NCBI RefSeq assembly: GCF_016812035.1
Contig: NZ_CP069178.1
Coordinates: forward strand, 310,001 to 374,000
Reading direction: 5' to 3'
From: Bulleidia sp. zg-1006
GTDB taxonomy: Bacteria > Bacillota_I > Bacilli_A > Erysipelotrichales > Erysipelotrichaceae
DNA length: 64,000 nt
Shown piece by piece: positions 51,754-61,474 of this stretch. Every line of letters begins with the position of its first letter. Position 1 is the first letter of the stretch. The translations under genes and the position numbers were made by a program. The notes beneath the pieces are model-generated. The model did no database searches, was not told the DNA's origin, and saw only the letters and a program-made list of their open reading frames with translations.

Positions 51754-53114
51754 AAACGGTTTGGGATAAATTAGAAGAAACAGATGTAAAAGCTGTGATG
51801 GCCTTTAATGAAGATTATCGTCAGTTTTTAACTAAATCGAAAACAGAAAGAACCTTTGTGACAAACACAGAAGCTTTTGCTTTGGAAAATGGCTTTAAGC
51901 CACTTGATTCTTTTCAAGAATTAAAAGCTGGCGATCGGGTTTATGTGATTAATCGTAAAAAGAACATTATGATGCTTGTTATAGGTGAGGAAGCAATGAA
52001 TAAGGGTGTTAACATTTTAGGAGCCCACATCGATTCACCACGTATGGATTTAAAACAAAAGCCACTATATGAAAAAGATGGTATTGCCTTCTTCGATACG
52101 CATTATTATGGTGGGATTAAGAAGTACCAATGGGTGGCTCGTCCACTTGCTTTAGTGGGCGTTGTGGCTAAGAAAGATGGTACAGTAATCGATATTAATA
52201 TTGGAGATAAACCAGGTGATCCGGTGGTTGGTATATCAGATTTATTGATTCACTTAGCTCAGAAACAACTGCAAAAAACAGGAGCTACCGTCATTGAAGG
52301 AGAAAAGTTAGATTTAACTATTGCCAGTCGTCCAAAGAAAGAGGTAGAGGAAGAACCGGTTAAAGCCTTCTTGCTAGACTTACTTCAAGAGCAATATGGC
52401 ATTGATGAAGAGGATTTCTTAAGTGCTGAAATTGAAGTAGTACCGGCAGGTGAAGCACGTGATTATGGTTTGGATCGTTCGATGATTTTGGGCTATGGTC
52501 ATGATGATAAGGTTTGTGCTTATACCTCTATTCGTGCCATCAATGAAATCAAAATACCAAAGAGAACTTCAGTTTTAATCTTAACGGATAAGGAAGAAAT
52601 TGGCTCAGTTGGGGCAACGGGTGCTCATTCAGATTTCTTTGAACATGTGATGGTTCGCATTCTTGAGAAAAAGGGTTTCAACAAGATAACGGATTTGTAT
52701 GATTTGTACGAGAGTAGCTATATGTTGTCCATCGATGTATCAGCCGGCTATGATTCCAACTATGCGGATGCCTTCGAGGCGAGAAACTCGGCTTATTTAG
52801 GTAAAGGTGTTTGTTTTAATAAATATACAGGGGCTAGTGGTAAATCCGGTGCGAATGATGCTAGTGCAGAATTTCTAGCCAAAATTCGCAAAGTTATGGA
52901 TGAAAATGAAGTTGTTTTCCAGACAGCTGAATTAGGAGCTGTTGATGTGGGCGGTGGAAATACAATTGCCTATATCTTAGCGCAAAAGAATATGGATGTG
53001 ATTGATGCCGGTATTGCGGTACAAAATATGCATGCTCCAGATGAAGTGGTTTCTAAGGTGGATGTTTACGAGGCTTATCGGGCTTACTTTGTGTTTTTAA
53101 AGGACATGCAATAA
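51750..53114 (+). CDS. M18-family aminopeptidase
   Basis: A 454-residue metallopeptidase that removes N-terminal residues (often Asp/Glu) from peptides. Zinc-site motifs of the M18 family are visible: GAHIDSPRMDLK (His), GYGHDDKVCAY (Asp), TDKEEIGSVGATGAHSDFF (Glu pair), and a late HAPDEVVSKVD (His). The N-terminal region and length match bacterial M18 enzymes. It overlaps hflX by 4 bases. Confidence 0.92.
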   Translation: MKTVWDKLEETDVKAVMAFNEDYRQFLTKSKTERTFVTNTEAFALENGFKPLDSFQELKAGDRVYVINRKKNIMMLVIGEEAMNKGVNILGAHIDSPRMDLKQKPLYEKDGIAFFDTHYYGGIKKYQWVARPLALVGVVAKKDGTVIDINIGDKPGDPVVGISDLLIHLAQKQLQKTGATVIEGEKLDLTIASRPKKEVEEEPVKAFLLDLLQEQYGIDEEDFLSAEIEVVPAGEARDYGLDRSMILGYGHDDKVCAYTSIRAINEIKIPKRTSVLILTDKEEIGSVGATGAHSDFFEHVMVRILEKKGFNKITDLYDLYESSYMLSIDVSAGYDSNYADAFEARNSAYLGKGVCFNKYTGASGKSGANDASAEFLAKIRKVMDENEVVFQTAELGAVDVGGGNTIAYILAQKNMDVIDAGIAVQNMHAPDEVVSKVDVYEAYRAYFVFLKDMQ

Positions 53115-53119
53115 GATAG

Positions 53120-53146
53120 GTCTTGCTTTCAAGCAAGGCTTTTTGC
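53120..53146 (+). terminator. Terminator after the M18 aminopeptidase
   Basis: Stem GTCTTGC / GCAAGGC (one G-U pair), followed by five Ts. Confidence 0.65.
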
Positions 53147-53160
53147 AAAAAGGATGGGGT

Positions 53161-54423
53161 ATGAGTCGTTTATTTTATTTTGTTCGTCATGGTCAAACGT
53201 ATTTTAATTTACGTTTACAGCTACAAGGTCGTTGTGATTCCCCTTTGACACCATTGGGAATTCAACAAGCCGAAAAAAGTGCCAAGGTATTATCAGGTCA
53301 ATTTTTTGATTGTGCCTTTGCTTCTCCGGCTGGAAGAGTGCGTGAAACAGCGGATATTTTATTGAAGAACCGTCAAGTTAAATTGACATATTTAGAAGAT
53401 TTACAAGAGCCAAACTTCGGCATAATGGAAGGTCGTCAAGTAGAAGACCAAGACTTAATGCAAAAATGTTTTGGTAGCTTGGATTTTGAACAAGCTGGTG
53501 GAGAGGGTAAAGAAGAACTTCGTTTAAGAACAGAAAAGGTCTTTCAAGAAATTCTCTCCCAAACGAAAAAGAATGATCGAATTTTAATTGTTTCCCATGG
53601 GATTATGTCCATGGCATTTATGTCTTACATTTTGAAGTTAGATATGTTAGCGTATCGGCAAGCTTGTTTAGATGAAGGCAGGGTGTTTATGCCAAATGCC
53701 GGCATTCTAATCTTCCAAGAGGATCACGGAAAAGTAAGCTTAATTCAAAAGCCATGTGAAGCGAAGGACTTATGTTTACCAAAGAAAGATAAAACGATTG
53801 ATATTTTCTATGTTCGACATGGACAAACACTATTTAACCTAAGACATCAAGTACAAGGTCGAAGTGATGCGCCTTTAACGGACTTAGGTATCGAACAAGC
53901 CATTCAAGCCCAACAAGCCTTAAAGAATAAACAGTTTTCAAAAGCTTATGTGTCTTATGCAAAAAGAGCTGTAGATACGGCTAAGATTGTGTTGGCTGGT
54001 CATGATACCGAAATTTCTATTGAAAAAAACCTACAAGAAATGAATTTTGGTGATTTGGAAGGAAGATTAGTTGATGAAGCTATCTTAAAAGAACTGTATG
54101 CTTGTCATCAAAATCAAGAGAATTTTTTAAATCATCAAGGCGAAAACTTAGGAGCTGTAAAAACACGCTGGCAATCGATTTTAGAAAAAGTGTATTTTGA
54201 AAATCAAGATGGTGATCAAGTCTTATTTGTAGGGCATGGTACCATGTATGCGATTATGGTCGCTTATTTATTAAAGACGGACCGTCTTGGTTTAGAAGCC
54301 TATTGTAAACAACGTGGTCAGCAGTATTCCTATAATGGTGGAATTGCTCGTTTCCAATTGAATAAAGACGGCATTCATTTAGTTCAACTCATGCAAGATC
54401 CAAAGACTTATTTACACGAATAA
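53161..54423 (+). CDS. Tandem histidine phosphatase (two PGM-like domains)
   Basis: A 420-residue cytoplasmic protein made of two phosphoglycerate-mutase-like phosphatase domains: one at about 1-200 (YFVRHGQTYFNLR; second catalytic His in VSHGIMS) and one at about 215-420 (YVRHGQTLFNLR; VGHGTMY). Both domains keep both catalytic His residues and the acidic EPNFG/EMNFG loop, so both may work. They are clearly similar, suggesting internal duplication. The substrate is unknown. The start is ATG 53161, after AAAGGATGGGG; an earlier TTG overlaps the hairpin. Single-domain proteins are the rule in the family. Confidence 0.85.
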   Translation: MSRLFYFVRHGQTYFNLRLQLQGRCDSPLTPLGIQQAEKSAKVLSGQFFDCAFASPAGRVRETADILLKNRQVKLTYLEDLQEPNFGIMEGRQVEDQDLMQKCFGSLDFEQAGGEGKEELRLRTEKVFQEILSQTKKNDRILIVSHGIMSMAFMSYILKLDMLAYRQACLDEGRVFMPNAGILIFQEDHGKVSLIQKPCEAKDLCLPKKDKTIDIFYVRHGQTLFNLRHQVQGRSDAPLTDLGIEQAIQAQQALKNKQFSKAYVSYAKRAVDTAKIVLAGHDTEISIEKNLQEMNFGDLEGRLVDEAILKELYACHQNQENFLNHQGENLGAVKTRWQSILEKVYFENQDGDQVLFVGHGTMYAIMVAYLLKTDRLGLEAYCKQRGQQYSYNGGIARFQLNKDGIHLVQLMQDPKTYLHE

Positions 54424-54488
54424 GTCTTTTTTTATGGAAGGAATTACTCATCTTTCGGGAAAAAAGAAGTACATAGAAAGAGGTGTAT

Positions 54489-57400
54489 ATGAGAAAAAAG
54501 AAACAAGCAATATGGATTTGGATATTTAGCATTATGGTGAGTTTGGTTTTACCAGTTTATGCAGAACAATTAACGGTTGTTCGTCGCATGGAATATACCG
54601 CTACACCAGGTCCTATAAAAAATCGAGCAAGAGAATATATTAGTTATGTGACCTATCAAGGTCGCCCGGCCATTTGCATAGATCCAAAAAGAGATATGCA
54701 CTTTGGCAATGATTATCACAAAAAAAGTTTAAAAGAAATTATGGGTTCTAATACGGAACGATTGAATCATTTTATGGCTTATGCCTTTGAAAATGGTGTT
54801 GGTGATGGGGATATTAACTATGCGGCAGCGCAAATGTACGCTTGGGCTTTAGTCGGTTACCAACCAAGCATTCAAAAGGGTCCTCATAGTCACCAAGAAG
54901 TTCAAAAGCGAATACAAGAAATTCAAAAGAAAGTTCAAAATTTAGAGAAGAGTGAAATTGAATTAAAAGACTTAACCACAAAACAAGTAGTTATGAAAGT
55001 TCAAGGGAAGCACTTACGTTTTACAAATGCTATATTAGGTCATCGCTATCAAGTCACACGAAAATTAAAGGGTTTTCAATTGAAAAAAGTAGAGGGTGAT
55101 ATTCAAGGCACAATTGTTAAAAACCAATTTGTGTTTACCGTTGATGCTGGCTTTACAAAGAAAAGTAAAAAGCTATCATTGCAAAGTCAGTCTACTAAGA
55201 AGAAAAACTTTGCGCTAATTGGTAAATCCTTGCAGAATTTAATGATTTATGATGGTGAAGAGGTGGAAGGTTTCGATGTTGAAATTATGGCAAAGGGGTA
55301 TCGTCTAGGTATCCGCAAAGAAGATGTTGAAACCAAGCATCCACAAGGAGATGTTTCTAATTTTAATGGAACAAAGTACCAGCTTTTAAATAAGGAAGGA
55401 AAGCTATTAGGAACATTTATACTTCAAAATGGAAAGTCTAACTATATTGATAACTTATTGCCGGATGAAACCTACTATTTAAAAGAGATTGTTGCACCAA
55501 TGGGAATGCGTCTGCACCAAGATAAAATTCCTGTTATTGTAAAAAGTGCTGAATTGTCTTCTTTAAAAGAAAACACAAAAACTATTGTTGTTCAAGACCA
55601 AGTGAAAACAGGTACTTTTTCTATACAAAAATATCTGTCTAATTCAGAAGAAAGTGCTTTTTTACCTCCGGAGGAAAAGGCGGAATTTATCGCCATTCTC
55701 TCGAAACATGTTCAAAAGTATGGAGGCTTTGCACAAGCAAGAAAGCATTTAAACAAATTCAATCCGAAAGAATACGCTATTTTAACAACGGATGAAAAAG
55801 GCTATGCAAAAAGTTCTGAATTGGCTTATGGAAGTTATGAAATTAGACAAACCAAAGCCATGAATGAAGAAATTGAACAATACCAAAGTCCTTTCTTTTT
55901 CACAGTTCAAGAAGATCACCAACACCAATCTTTTGTTTTGAAAAATGTGAGTAAGAACTATTATTTGCGCATTTTAAAATTGGATAAAGACACGAAACAA
56001 AGCATTCAGAAAAGTTCCGCTACCTTTCGCATTACTCGTATAGAAAATGAAAAAGGACAAGCAGTAAGAGAAGTGATCACACAAAGAATCGGCTCGAAAC
56101 TATATTCTTTATTTTCAACAAATTCAAAAGGCTTACTTCAAACTAGTTGGCAAGATGCAAAGAATTCCTACGGAGAATTGATTTTACCTTTAGCTTTACC
56201 GGCGGGCAAATATGAAATAGAAGAAGTGGAAAGTCCAAAAGGTTATGAAAAAGGATTTAAAAAAATTGTTGTATTGAATCAGAATACGGTTGAGGAAAAG
56301 GGAAAAAATACAGTACTAATTCCAATTGAAAATAAGGGAAAGTACGCTTCTTTTCACTTGCAGAAAAAGTGGGATGAAAGAGTAAATGAGGATAACTTTG
56401 CTGAAAAGGATTTCCCAAAGATTCAATTTGAATTAAGAGCGAAAGAAGATATTTATGCGAATAGTGATGGGACTAGAGTTATGAAGAAAGGAGATTTAGC
56501 GAAGAATATTTTTGGTCAAGAGGTAGGCTCTTTCTTTTTAGATAAAAAGGGAAAAGTGGATTTAAATTATTTGCATTGTGGTAAGTATGAATTAAAGGAG
56601 GTTCAAGTTGCGAAGGGTGTAGAACTGGACCAGCAAACGAGAACAATTGAATTAAGTGAAAAACCTTATTTTTTCCAAATGAAGAATTCGTTTACGAGAA
56701 TTGAATTTTCTAAGATGGATGAAAATGGAAAAGAGGTACAAGGCGCTGAATTGGTTTTAAAGGATGAAAATGGGGCTAAGATTTCAAGTTGGTATTCTAA
56801 AAAAGAGGCACATTGCATTCAAGGTTTAGAAAAAGGAAGAACTTACATTTTAGAAGAAAGAGTTGCGCCAAAGGGATATTCCTTTGCTAAAAATAGTTCT
56901 TTTAGATTAAAAGAGGATGGTTCTATTACGAAAGTTCAGATGATGGATGGTCATTTGGATGTTCGTATTCAAAAAGTGGATGAATTTGGTCATGGTGTTA
57001 CAGGTGCTAAGTTACAACTTTTAGATGAAAAGAGAGAGAAGGTGTTAAAGGAATGGGTTTCGGATGGTAAAGATTGGAATGTGTCCTCACTTTTAAAGGC
57101 AGATAGTCGTTATTGGATTCATGAAGTGGAAACACCATTTGGTTATCATAGTCAAGAAGATCAACTAATCCATATTTCAAAATATGCGAAACCAATTCGT
57201 ATTTCCTTTTTAAATCAAACGAAGAAAGTACGTCTTCAATTGGAAAAAAGAGAGAAAGGTAGTCAACATCATTTACTGGCAAACGCGCATTATCGTGTTT
57301 TTCATAAGAATGGAAAAGCATTAAAGGATGAAACAGGTGCTTTTGTGGATTTGATTAGTAATGAGCAAGGAAAAGCAGAGAGGGAGGTTCCTTATGCAAA

Positions 57401-57644
57401 AGATGGGTATTTCATTAGGGAATTGAAAGCACCAAAGGGTTATGAAGTGGATGTGAACCCAATCCCAGTTCATATTGAAAAGGATTATTCATTTAATCAA
57501 AAACAAGTAATCTCTTTAAGAGTGGAGGATAAGAAAAAGACTTTAGTGAAAACAGGGGATAAGCCTGGTTATTGGTGGTATTTTATTTTATCGGTATTTT
57601 TATTAGGTATAATTTTCACTTTGCAATTGAAAAGACTGACTTGA
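54489..57644 (+). CDS. Large sortase-anchored adhesin, thioester-like plus isopeptide domains
   Basis: A 1,051-residue exported wall protein. Signal peptide about 1-25. Residues about 30-150 resemble a thioester adhesion domain: candidate Cys in RPAICIDP and Gln in YAAAQMYAW, the pair that forms the covalent host-binding bond in relatives. A Lys-rich helical linker follows, then five to seven SpaA/Cna-B-like domains (e.g. NGTKYQLLNKEGKLLGTF, FSIQKYLSNSEE, FHLQKKWDERVN, IEFSKMDENGKEV, VRIQKVDEFGHGV, VRLQLEKREKG), each with the Lys and Glu positions of isopeptide domains. The end has LVKTGDKPG (LPxTG-like), a membrane helix and KRLT. The start is ATG 54489, after AAGAGG. Backbone-type codon use. 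Confidence 0.82.
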   Translation: MRKKKQAIWIWIFSIMVSLVLPVYAEQLTVVRRMEYTATPGPIKNRAREYISYVTYQGRPAICIDPKRDMHFGNDYHKKSLKEIMGSNTERLNHFMAYAFENGVGDGDINYAAAQMYAWALVGYQPSIQKGPHSHQEVQKRIQEIQKKVQNLEKSEIELKDLTTKQVVMKVQGKHLRFTNAILGHRYQVTRKLKGFQLKKVEGDIQGTIVKNQFVFTVDAGFTKKSKKLSLQSQSTKKKNFALIGKSLQNLMIYDGEEVEGFDVEIMAKGYRLGIRKEDVETKHPQGDVSNFNGTKYQLLNKEGKLLGTFILQNGKSNYIDNLLPDETYYLKEIVAPMGMRLHQDKIPVIVKSAELSSLKENTKTIVVQDQVKTGTFSIQKYLSNSEESAFLPPEEKAEFIAILSKHVQKYGGFAQARKHLNKFNPKEYAILTTDEKGYAKSSELAYGSYEIRQTKAMNEEIEQYQSPFFFTVQEDHQHQSFVLKNVSKNYYLRILKLDKDTKQSIQKSSATFRITRIENEKGQAVREVITQRIGSKLYSLFSTNSKGLLQTSWQDAKNSYGELILPLALPAGKYEIEEVESPKGYEKGFKKIVVLNQNTVEEKGKNTVLIPIENKGKYASFHLQKKWDERVNEDNFAEKDFPKIQFELRAKEDIYANSDGTRVMKKGDLAKNIFGQEVGSFFLDKKGKVDLNYLHCGKYELKEVQVAKGVELDQQTRTIELSEKPYFFQMKNSFTRIEFSKMDENGKEVQGAELVLKDENGAKISSWYSKKEAHCIQGLEKGRTYILEERVAPKGYSFAKNSSFRLKEDGSITKVQMMDGHLDVRIQKVDEFGHGVTGAKLQLLDEKREKVLKEWVSDGKDWNVSSLLKADSRYWIHEVETPFGYHSQEDQLIHISKYAKPIRISFLNQTKKVRLQLEKREKGSQHHLLANAHYRVFHKNGKALKDETGAFVDLISNEQGKAEREVPYAKDGYFIRELKAPKGYEVDVNPIPVHIEKDYSFNQKQVISLRVEDKKKTLVKTGDKPGYWWYFILSVFLLGIIFTLQLKRLT

Positions 57645-57710
57645 TGTACTTTGAAAATTAGTATTGATTTGTACTCCTTTGATAACAAAGAGCTTGGATA
57701 TTACCTATCC

Positions 57711-57739
57711 TTTGCCGGAAGATAGGTAAAAAATAAACT
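57711..57739. other. Inverted repeat before the flavoprotein gene
   Basis: Perfect 9-bp dyad TTACCTATC / GATAGGTAA around an 11-base centre, about 70 bases before the next gene. No T-run follows on either strand, so an operator or leader hairpin is likelier than a terminator. Confidence 0.5.
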
Positions 57740-57811
57740 TAATATCTTGTTTCAAGTTTTTGAAAGTGTTTTAATAGTGAATGTGATATTTCAAAAAGAA
57801 GGAGAAAAAGA

Positions 57812-59959
57812 ATGAAGAAAGTTGTTAATGGACTTTTGGCGGTCGGTATAGCTGTATCTCTTGTTGCTTGTTCGAGTTATTCAAAATATAAGCCCGGAAC
57901 ATACAGTGCTACTTCAAAAGGACATAGTAGTGAGGTAAAAGTAACAGCTGAATTTTCAAAGAATAAGATTGAAAAAGTAACAGTTGACGCAAGTGGAGAA
58001 ACAGCTTCTATTGGTCAAGCTGCGGTTGAGCAACTGGTTAAGAATATTCTATCCAAACAAAGTGGTGAATTTGATGGTGTAACGGGTGCGACTGAAACAA
58101 GTGATGCGGTTAGAAGAGCTTTAAAAGCAAGCATCAATCAGGCAAGTGTTAAGGATGGTGTTTATAAAGCTATTGCGAATTCATTTTCCGTCACAGGACA
58201 AATGAAGGGTGAAGTAACAATTGCGAATGGTAGAATTAAAGATGTGAAAATTAGTGAAGAAAGTGATAGTACTACAGGACAATGGTTTGAACAAGCTAAA
58301 ACAAAGTTCATTCCTCGTTTATTAGAAAACCAATCCCTAGCGACAGATTCCGTTACCGGAGCAACGACTTCCTCCGGTGCTATTCGTAGTATTGTATCTT
58401 CTGCTATTGAACAGGCTGGTGGTAAGAGCGATGAATGGTATACACCAGTTGAAAAGAAAAAAGATACAGTGAAGCTAGAAGGTTATGATGTAGTTGTTGT
58501 TGGTTTAGGTGGATCTGGTATTCTATCTTACGCTAGTGCGGCGGATAATGGTGCTAAGGTGTTTGGTTTTGATGCGGCAGCACAAATTGGGGGTAATTCA
58601 GCTTCCGTGTATGGACCAATGGCTTTAAATTCTAAGAACTTAGCGAAAAAATACAATGGTGGTAAAGACTATATTTCAACCGATGAAGTTTATCAAACTT
58701 GGTTGAAGTATGTCGGTACAGATAAAAAAGCCGATGTCATCAAAGAAGCAGTTGAACAATCGGGAACAGCTTTGGATTATTACATGGATAAATATGACTT
58801 TTCTTTTGATGGTATGGGTGGATTGGTCGGTTCCTTCGTTGTTCCAACATGGACAAAATTATGGACTGTTTATACCGCTGATAAAGCCAATAAAAAGTGG
58901 TATACATTTGGACCTGATCACACATTCCAATTCACGCATGCTTTAGAAAAAGCAAAGGCGAAGAATGAAAAGAATGATTACAAGTTAGAATTAAGCGCAA
59001 AAGAATTATTGAAGGATAATAAGGGAAATGTGACGGGAGTTAAGGCTGTTTCTTATGATGGCACAACTTATGAAATCTATGGTAAATCAGTCATTCTGGC
59101 AACGGGTGGTTTCTTAGGAAATGAAGAAATGCTAAAGGAAACATATGGTTCTAGTATTCGTCCAATTGGTGATACTGTGAATAAAGGATCCGGCATTAAG
59201 ATGGGTCAATCGGTAGGTGGTGCTACTTATGCAATGAAGACATTACCGATGGTTCATGTATCTCAAGTTCCAAATATCATTCGTGATAATTCTTTAACGG
59301 CAGATCAAAAAGCTATTTTATCAGCTATCGCTACAACATTAGATGGTAAACAAATAGATGAGACAGGTAAGGTACTGGGAAAGGCGGATAAGTCAGGTAC
59401 AGAAAACAGTGAATTGACAGTGGGTATTGTTTATACACCCGGTTTCCATTTCTATAATGTTTATAGCCAAGAAGAAATTGATGCAATTAAGACAAAGGGA
59501 TTGAGTGAAAAGACAGCTAAGGTTTCAATCTTCGGTTTAGGTCAAGGCGGTAAAGTTCCTATGGCTAATACACCAATTAAAGACATTGATAAAATTATCG
59601 AAGTTGCTATGAATACCAATAATGCTTGGAAAGGAACAGCTTCTGAATTGGCGAAGAAGTTGAATATGAAAGAAGAAGAGTTGGTCAAGTCTTTAGGTGA
59701 TAAGGATAAGAACTATTACTTATTTGAAAGTGTTGCGTATTCTTATGGTACAGTTGGTGGTTTAGATGTGAATAAGAATATGAATGTCTTAAGGAAAGAT
59801 GGTAGTCCAATTGTCAACTTATTTGCGGTTGGTCAGGATTCAGAAGGAGTTGCTAATAAAGATGGTGAAGCTTATACACCATGGGGTGGTCAAGCTCAAT
59901 CTTGGACTTTTGTTTCTGGTAAAATTGCCGGTGAACAAGCAGCTAAATTAGCGAAGTAA
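57812..59959 (+). CDS. Extracellular flavinylated reductase lipoprotein (fumarate/urocanate reductase-like)
   Basis: A 715-residue lipoprotein: signal peptide with lipobox LVAC (Cys20). Two FMN-binding domains follow (about 28-110 and 115-205), each ending in a flavin-transferase target motif (DGVTGATETS and DSVTGATTSS), where FMN is attached to the Thr in relatives. The main domain (about 220-715) is FAD-dependent: VVVVGLGGSGILSYASAA binds FAD, and ATGGFLGNEEML and the C-terminal LFAVGQDSEG are typical of fumarate-reductase-like flavoproteins. Such enzymes reduce an external acceptor such as fumarate, urocanate or a cinnamate; the acceptor is not readable. AAGGAG precedes the ATG. Confidence 0.9.
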   Translation: MKKVVNGLLAVGIAVSLVACSSYSKYKPGTYSATSKGHSSEVKVTAEFSKNKIEKVTVDASGETASIGQAAVEQLVKNILSKQSGEFDGVTGATETSDAVRRALKASINQASVKDGVYKAIANSFSVTGQMKGEVTIANGRIKDVKISEESDSTTGQWFEQAKTKFIPRLLENQSLATDSVTGATTSSGAIRSIVSSAIEQAGGKSDEWYTPVEKKKDTVKLEGYDVVVVGLGGSGILSYASAADNGAKVFGFDAAAQIGGNSASVYGPMALNSKNLAKKYNGGKDYISTDEVYQTWLKYVGTDKKADVIKEAVEQSGTALDYYMDKYDFSFDGMGGLVGSFVVPTWTKLWTVYTADKANKKWYTFGPDHTFQFTHALEKAKAKNEKNDYKLELSAKELLKDNKGNVTGVKAVSYDGTTYEIYGKSVILATGGFLGNEEMLKETYGSSIRPIGDTVNKGSGIKMGQSVGGATYAMKTLPMVHVSQVPNIIRDNSLTADQKAILSAIATTLDGKQIDETGKVLGKADKSGTENSELTVGIVYTPGFHFYNVYSQEEIDAIKTKGLSEKTAKVSIFGLGQGGKVPMANTPIKDIDKIIEVAMNTNNAWKGTASELAKKLNMKEEELVKSLGDKDKNYYLFESVAYSYGTVGGLDVNKNMNVLRKDGSPIVNLFAVGQDSEGVANKDGEAYTPWGGQAQSWTFVSGKIAGEQAAKLAK

Positions 59960-59965
59960 GAAAAG

Positions 59966-59999
59966 AAGGGGGTGCACTTCATTTTTCATTCCCTTTTTG
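59966..59999 (+). terminator. Terminator after the flavoprotein gene
   Basis: Stem AAGGGGGTG / CATTCCCTT (two G-U pairs) with a 12-base loop and a T-run. Confidence 0.65.
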
Positions 60000-60139
60000 T
60001 TTTGAAAAAATAAAACGACTTATTTTTTCAAAAAGAAGGATTGTGCAATTTTTACAAAGTCTAAAGTTTTTTTGACAATGTTTTAACAAGTCTTCTTTGA
60101 TATAAATATAACTGTAAGAAATGAAAGGGGATTCTTATC

Positions 60140-61426
60140 ATGAGTTTTAAAGATAAAGTTATGGAATTTTTTGGTAAAGTCGGCGAAATTTTTGGTAAAG
60201 TCGGACAAAATGTTTACCTAAAGACCATTTCCAACACAATGATGGGTACGTTAGGTCCGGTTATGGTTGGTTCTGTGGCTGTATTGTTTGCGGCTTTTCC
60301 GGTCGTTTCTGTAAAGACATTCTTTGCGAATGTTGGTTTAACACCAATTTTCTTAGCTATCAATTCAGTCACAATTGGTGCGTTGGCACTTTATGTTTCC
60401 TTTTTAATGGCAAAGAATTTAGTTACATTTAAGCTAGCAAGTGATGATGGTGCTATGGCAGGTGCCTTATCCTTAATGGCATTCTTAATCATTACGCCAT
60501 TAGCTACTATGAATAAGGCGACAGTTTTACCTACTCAATGGTTAGGTGCTGCGGGAGTGTTCTCTGCTATGATTATTGGTGCAGTTATAGGTCGTATTTA
60601 TGTTTTATTCCAAGAAAAAGGATGGACAATCAAGATGCCTGCTTCTGTTCCTCCAAATGTATCGAAAGCATTCGACTCTTTATTTCCAGCCTTCATTATT
60701 GCGGCTATATTTGTTGTGATTCGTTTATGTTTCCAAGCGACAAGCTATGGTAATATGCATGCCTTTATTTATGGTATTATCCAAGCTCCATTACAAGGTA
60801 TTGGTGCTTCTTTACCAGCGACGATTTTAACAAGCTTTTTGATGCAATTATTATGGTTCTTCGGTATTCATGGTACCAATGTTATCAATCCTATTGTTCA
60901 GCCGGTTCGTTTGGCACTAGATGCTCAAAACACGGCTGCTTTAGCAGCTGGTACAGCCTTGCCAAATATCGTTGGTAATGCGTTCTTCTCCATTGTATGT
61001 TGGGGTGGTTCGGCTTTAGGTTTAATTTTCTGGATGTTAAGATCCAAGAGTAAACAATATCGTGAATTAGGTAAGATTGCTTTGGTTCCTGCTTTATTTG
61101 GTATCACAGAACCAGTTATCTTCGGTACACCATTAGTATTTAATTTCAATTTCTTCTTCCCATTTGTTTTAAATAACTCAATCAATTTAACGTTAGCTTA
61201 CTTCTTAACGAAGATGGGAATCGTTGCTAGGTGTGCAGGTATTCAACCTATCTTTGGCTTACCTTTAGGATTTCACGCAATGGTAGGAGGCAGTTTATCC
61301 ATTATCATCTTACAATTATTCATTCAGTTAGTACTTTCACCAATTGAGTGGTATCCTTGGTTTAAGAAGGCTGAAAGAGAAGCACTTAAACAAGAACAAG
61401 CCACTGAGGCGGAGGTAGCTAAGTAA
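60140..61426 (+). CDS. PTS sugar transporter EIIC subunit (lactose/cellobiose type)
   Basis: A 428-residue membrane permease with about ten helices of the PTS EIIC lactose/cellobiose family. It has the N-terminal amphipathic stretch, the LWFFGIHGTNVINPIVQP loop and the FGITEPVIFGTPLVFN sugar-binding loop with the conserved Glu. It lets a sugar enter with phosphorylation, but no EIIA or EIIB is encoded here, so these must come from elsewhere. The beta-glucuronidase gene follows, so a beta-glucuronide substrate is inferred. GAAAGGGG precedes the ATG. Confidence 0.88.
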   Translation: MSFKDKVMEFFGKVGEIFGKVGQNVYLKTISNTMMGTLGPVMVGSVAVLFAAFPVVSVKTFFANVGLTPIFLAINSVTIGALALYVSFLMAKNLVTFKLASDDGAMAGALSLMAFLIITPLATMNKATVLPTQWLGAAGVFSAMIIGAVIGRIYVLFQEKGWTIKMPASVPPNVSKAFDSLFPAFIIAAIFVVIRLCFQATSYGNMHAFIYGIIQAPLQGIGASLPATILTSFLMQLLWFFGIHGTNVINPIVQPVRLALDAQNTAALAAGTALPNIVGNAFFSIVCWGGSALGLIFWMLRSKSKQYRELGKIALVPALFGITEPVIFGTPLVFNFNFFFPFVLNNSINLTLAYFLTKMGIVARCAGIQPIFGLPLGFHAMVGGSLSIIILQLFIQLVLSPIEWYPWFKKAEREALKQEQATEAEVAK

Positions 61427-61435
61427 TTATTTCAT

Positions 61436-61461
61436 TGGTCATCTTTGTATGACCATTTTTT
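61436..61461 (+). terminator. Hairpin with T-run between PTS and beta-glucuronidase genes
   Basis: Stem TGGTCAT / ATGACCA with a 6-base loop followed by six Ts. The glucuronidase ribosome site comes directly after, so the hairpin may reduce read-through into the enzyme gene. Confidence 0.75.
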
Positions 61462-61474
61462 AGGAGGGTACACG

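Noticed and set aside
60072-60106. TTGACA plus TATAAA as promoter of the PTS gene
   Set aside because: Spacing of 23 bases is too long for a standard promoter; a different -10 cannot be chosen with confidence.
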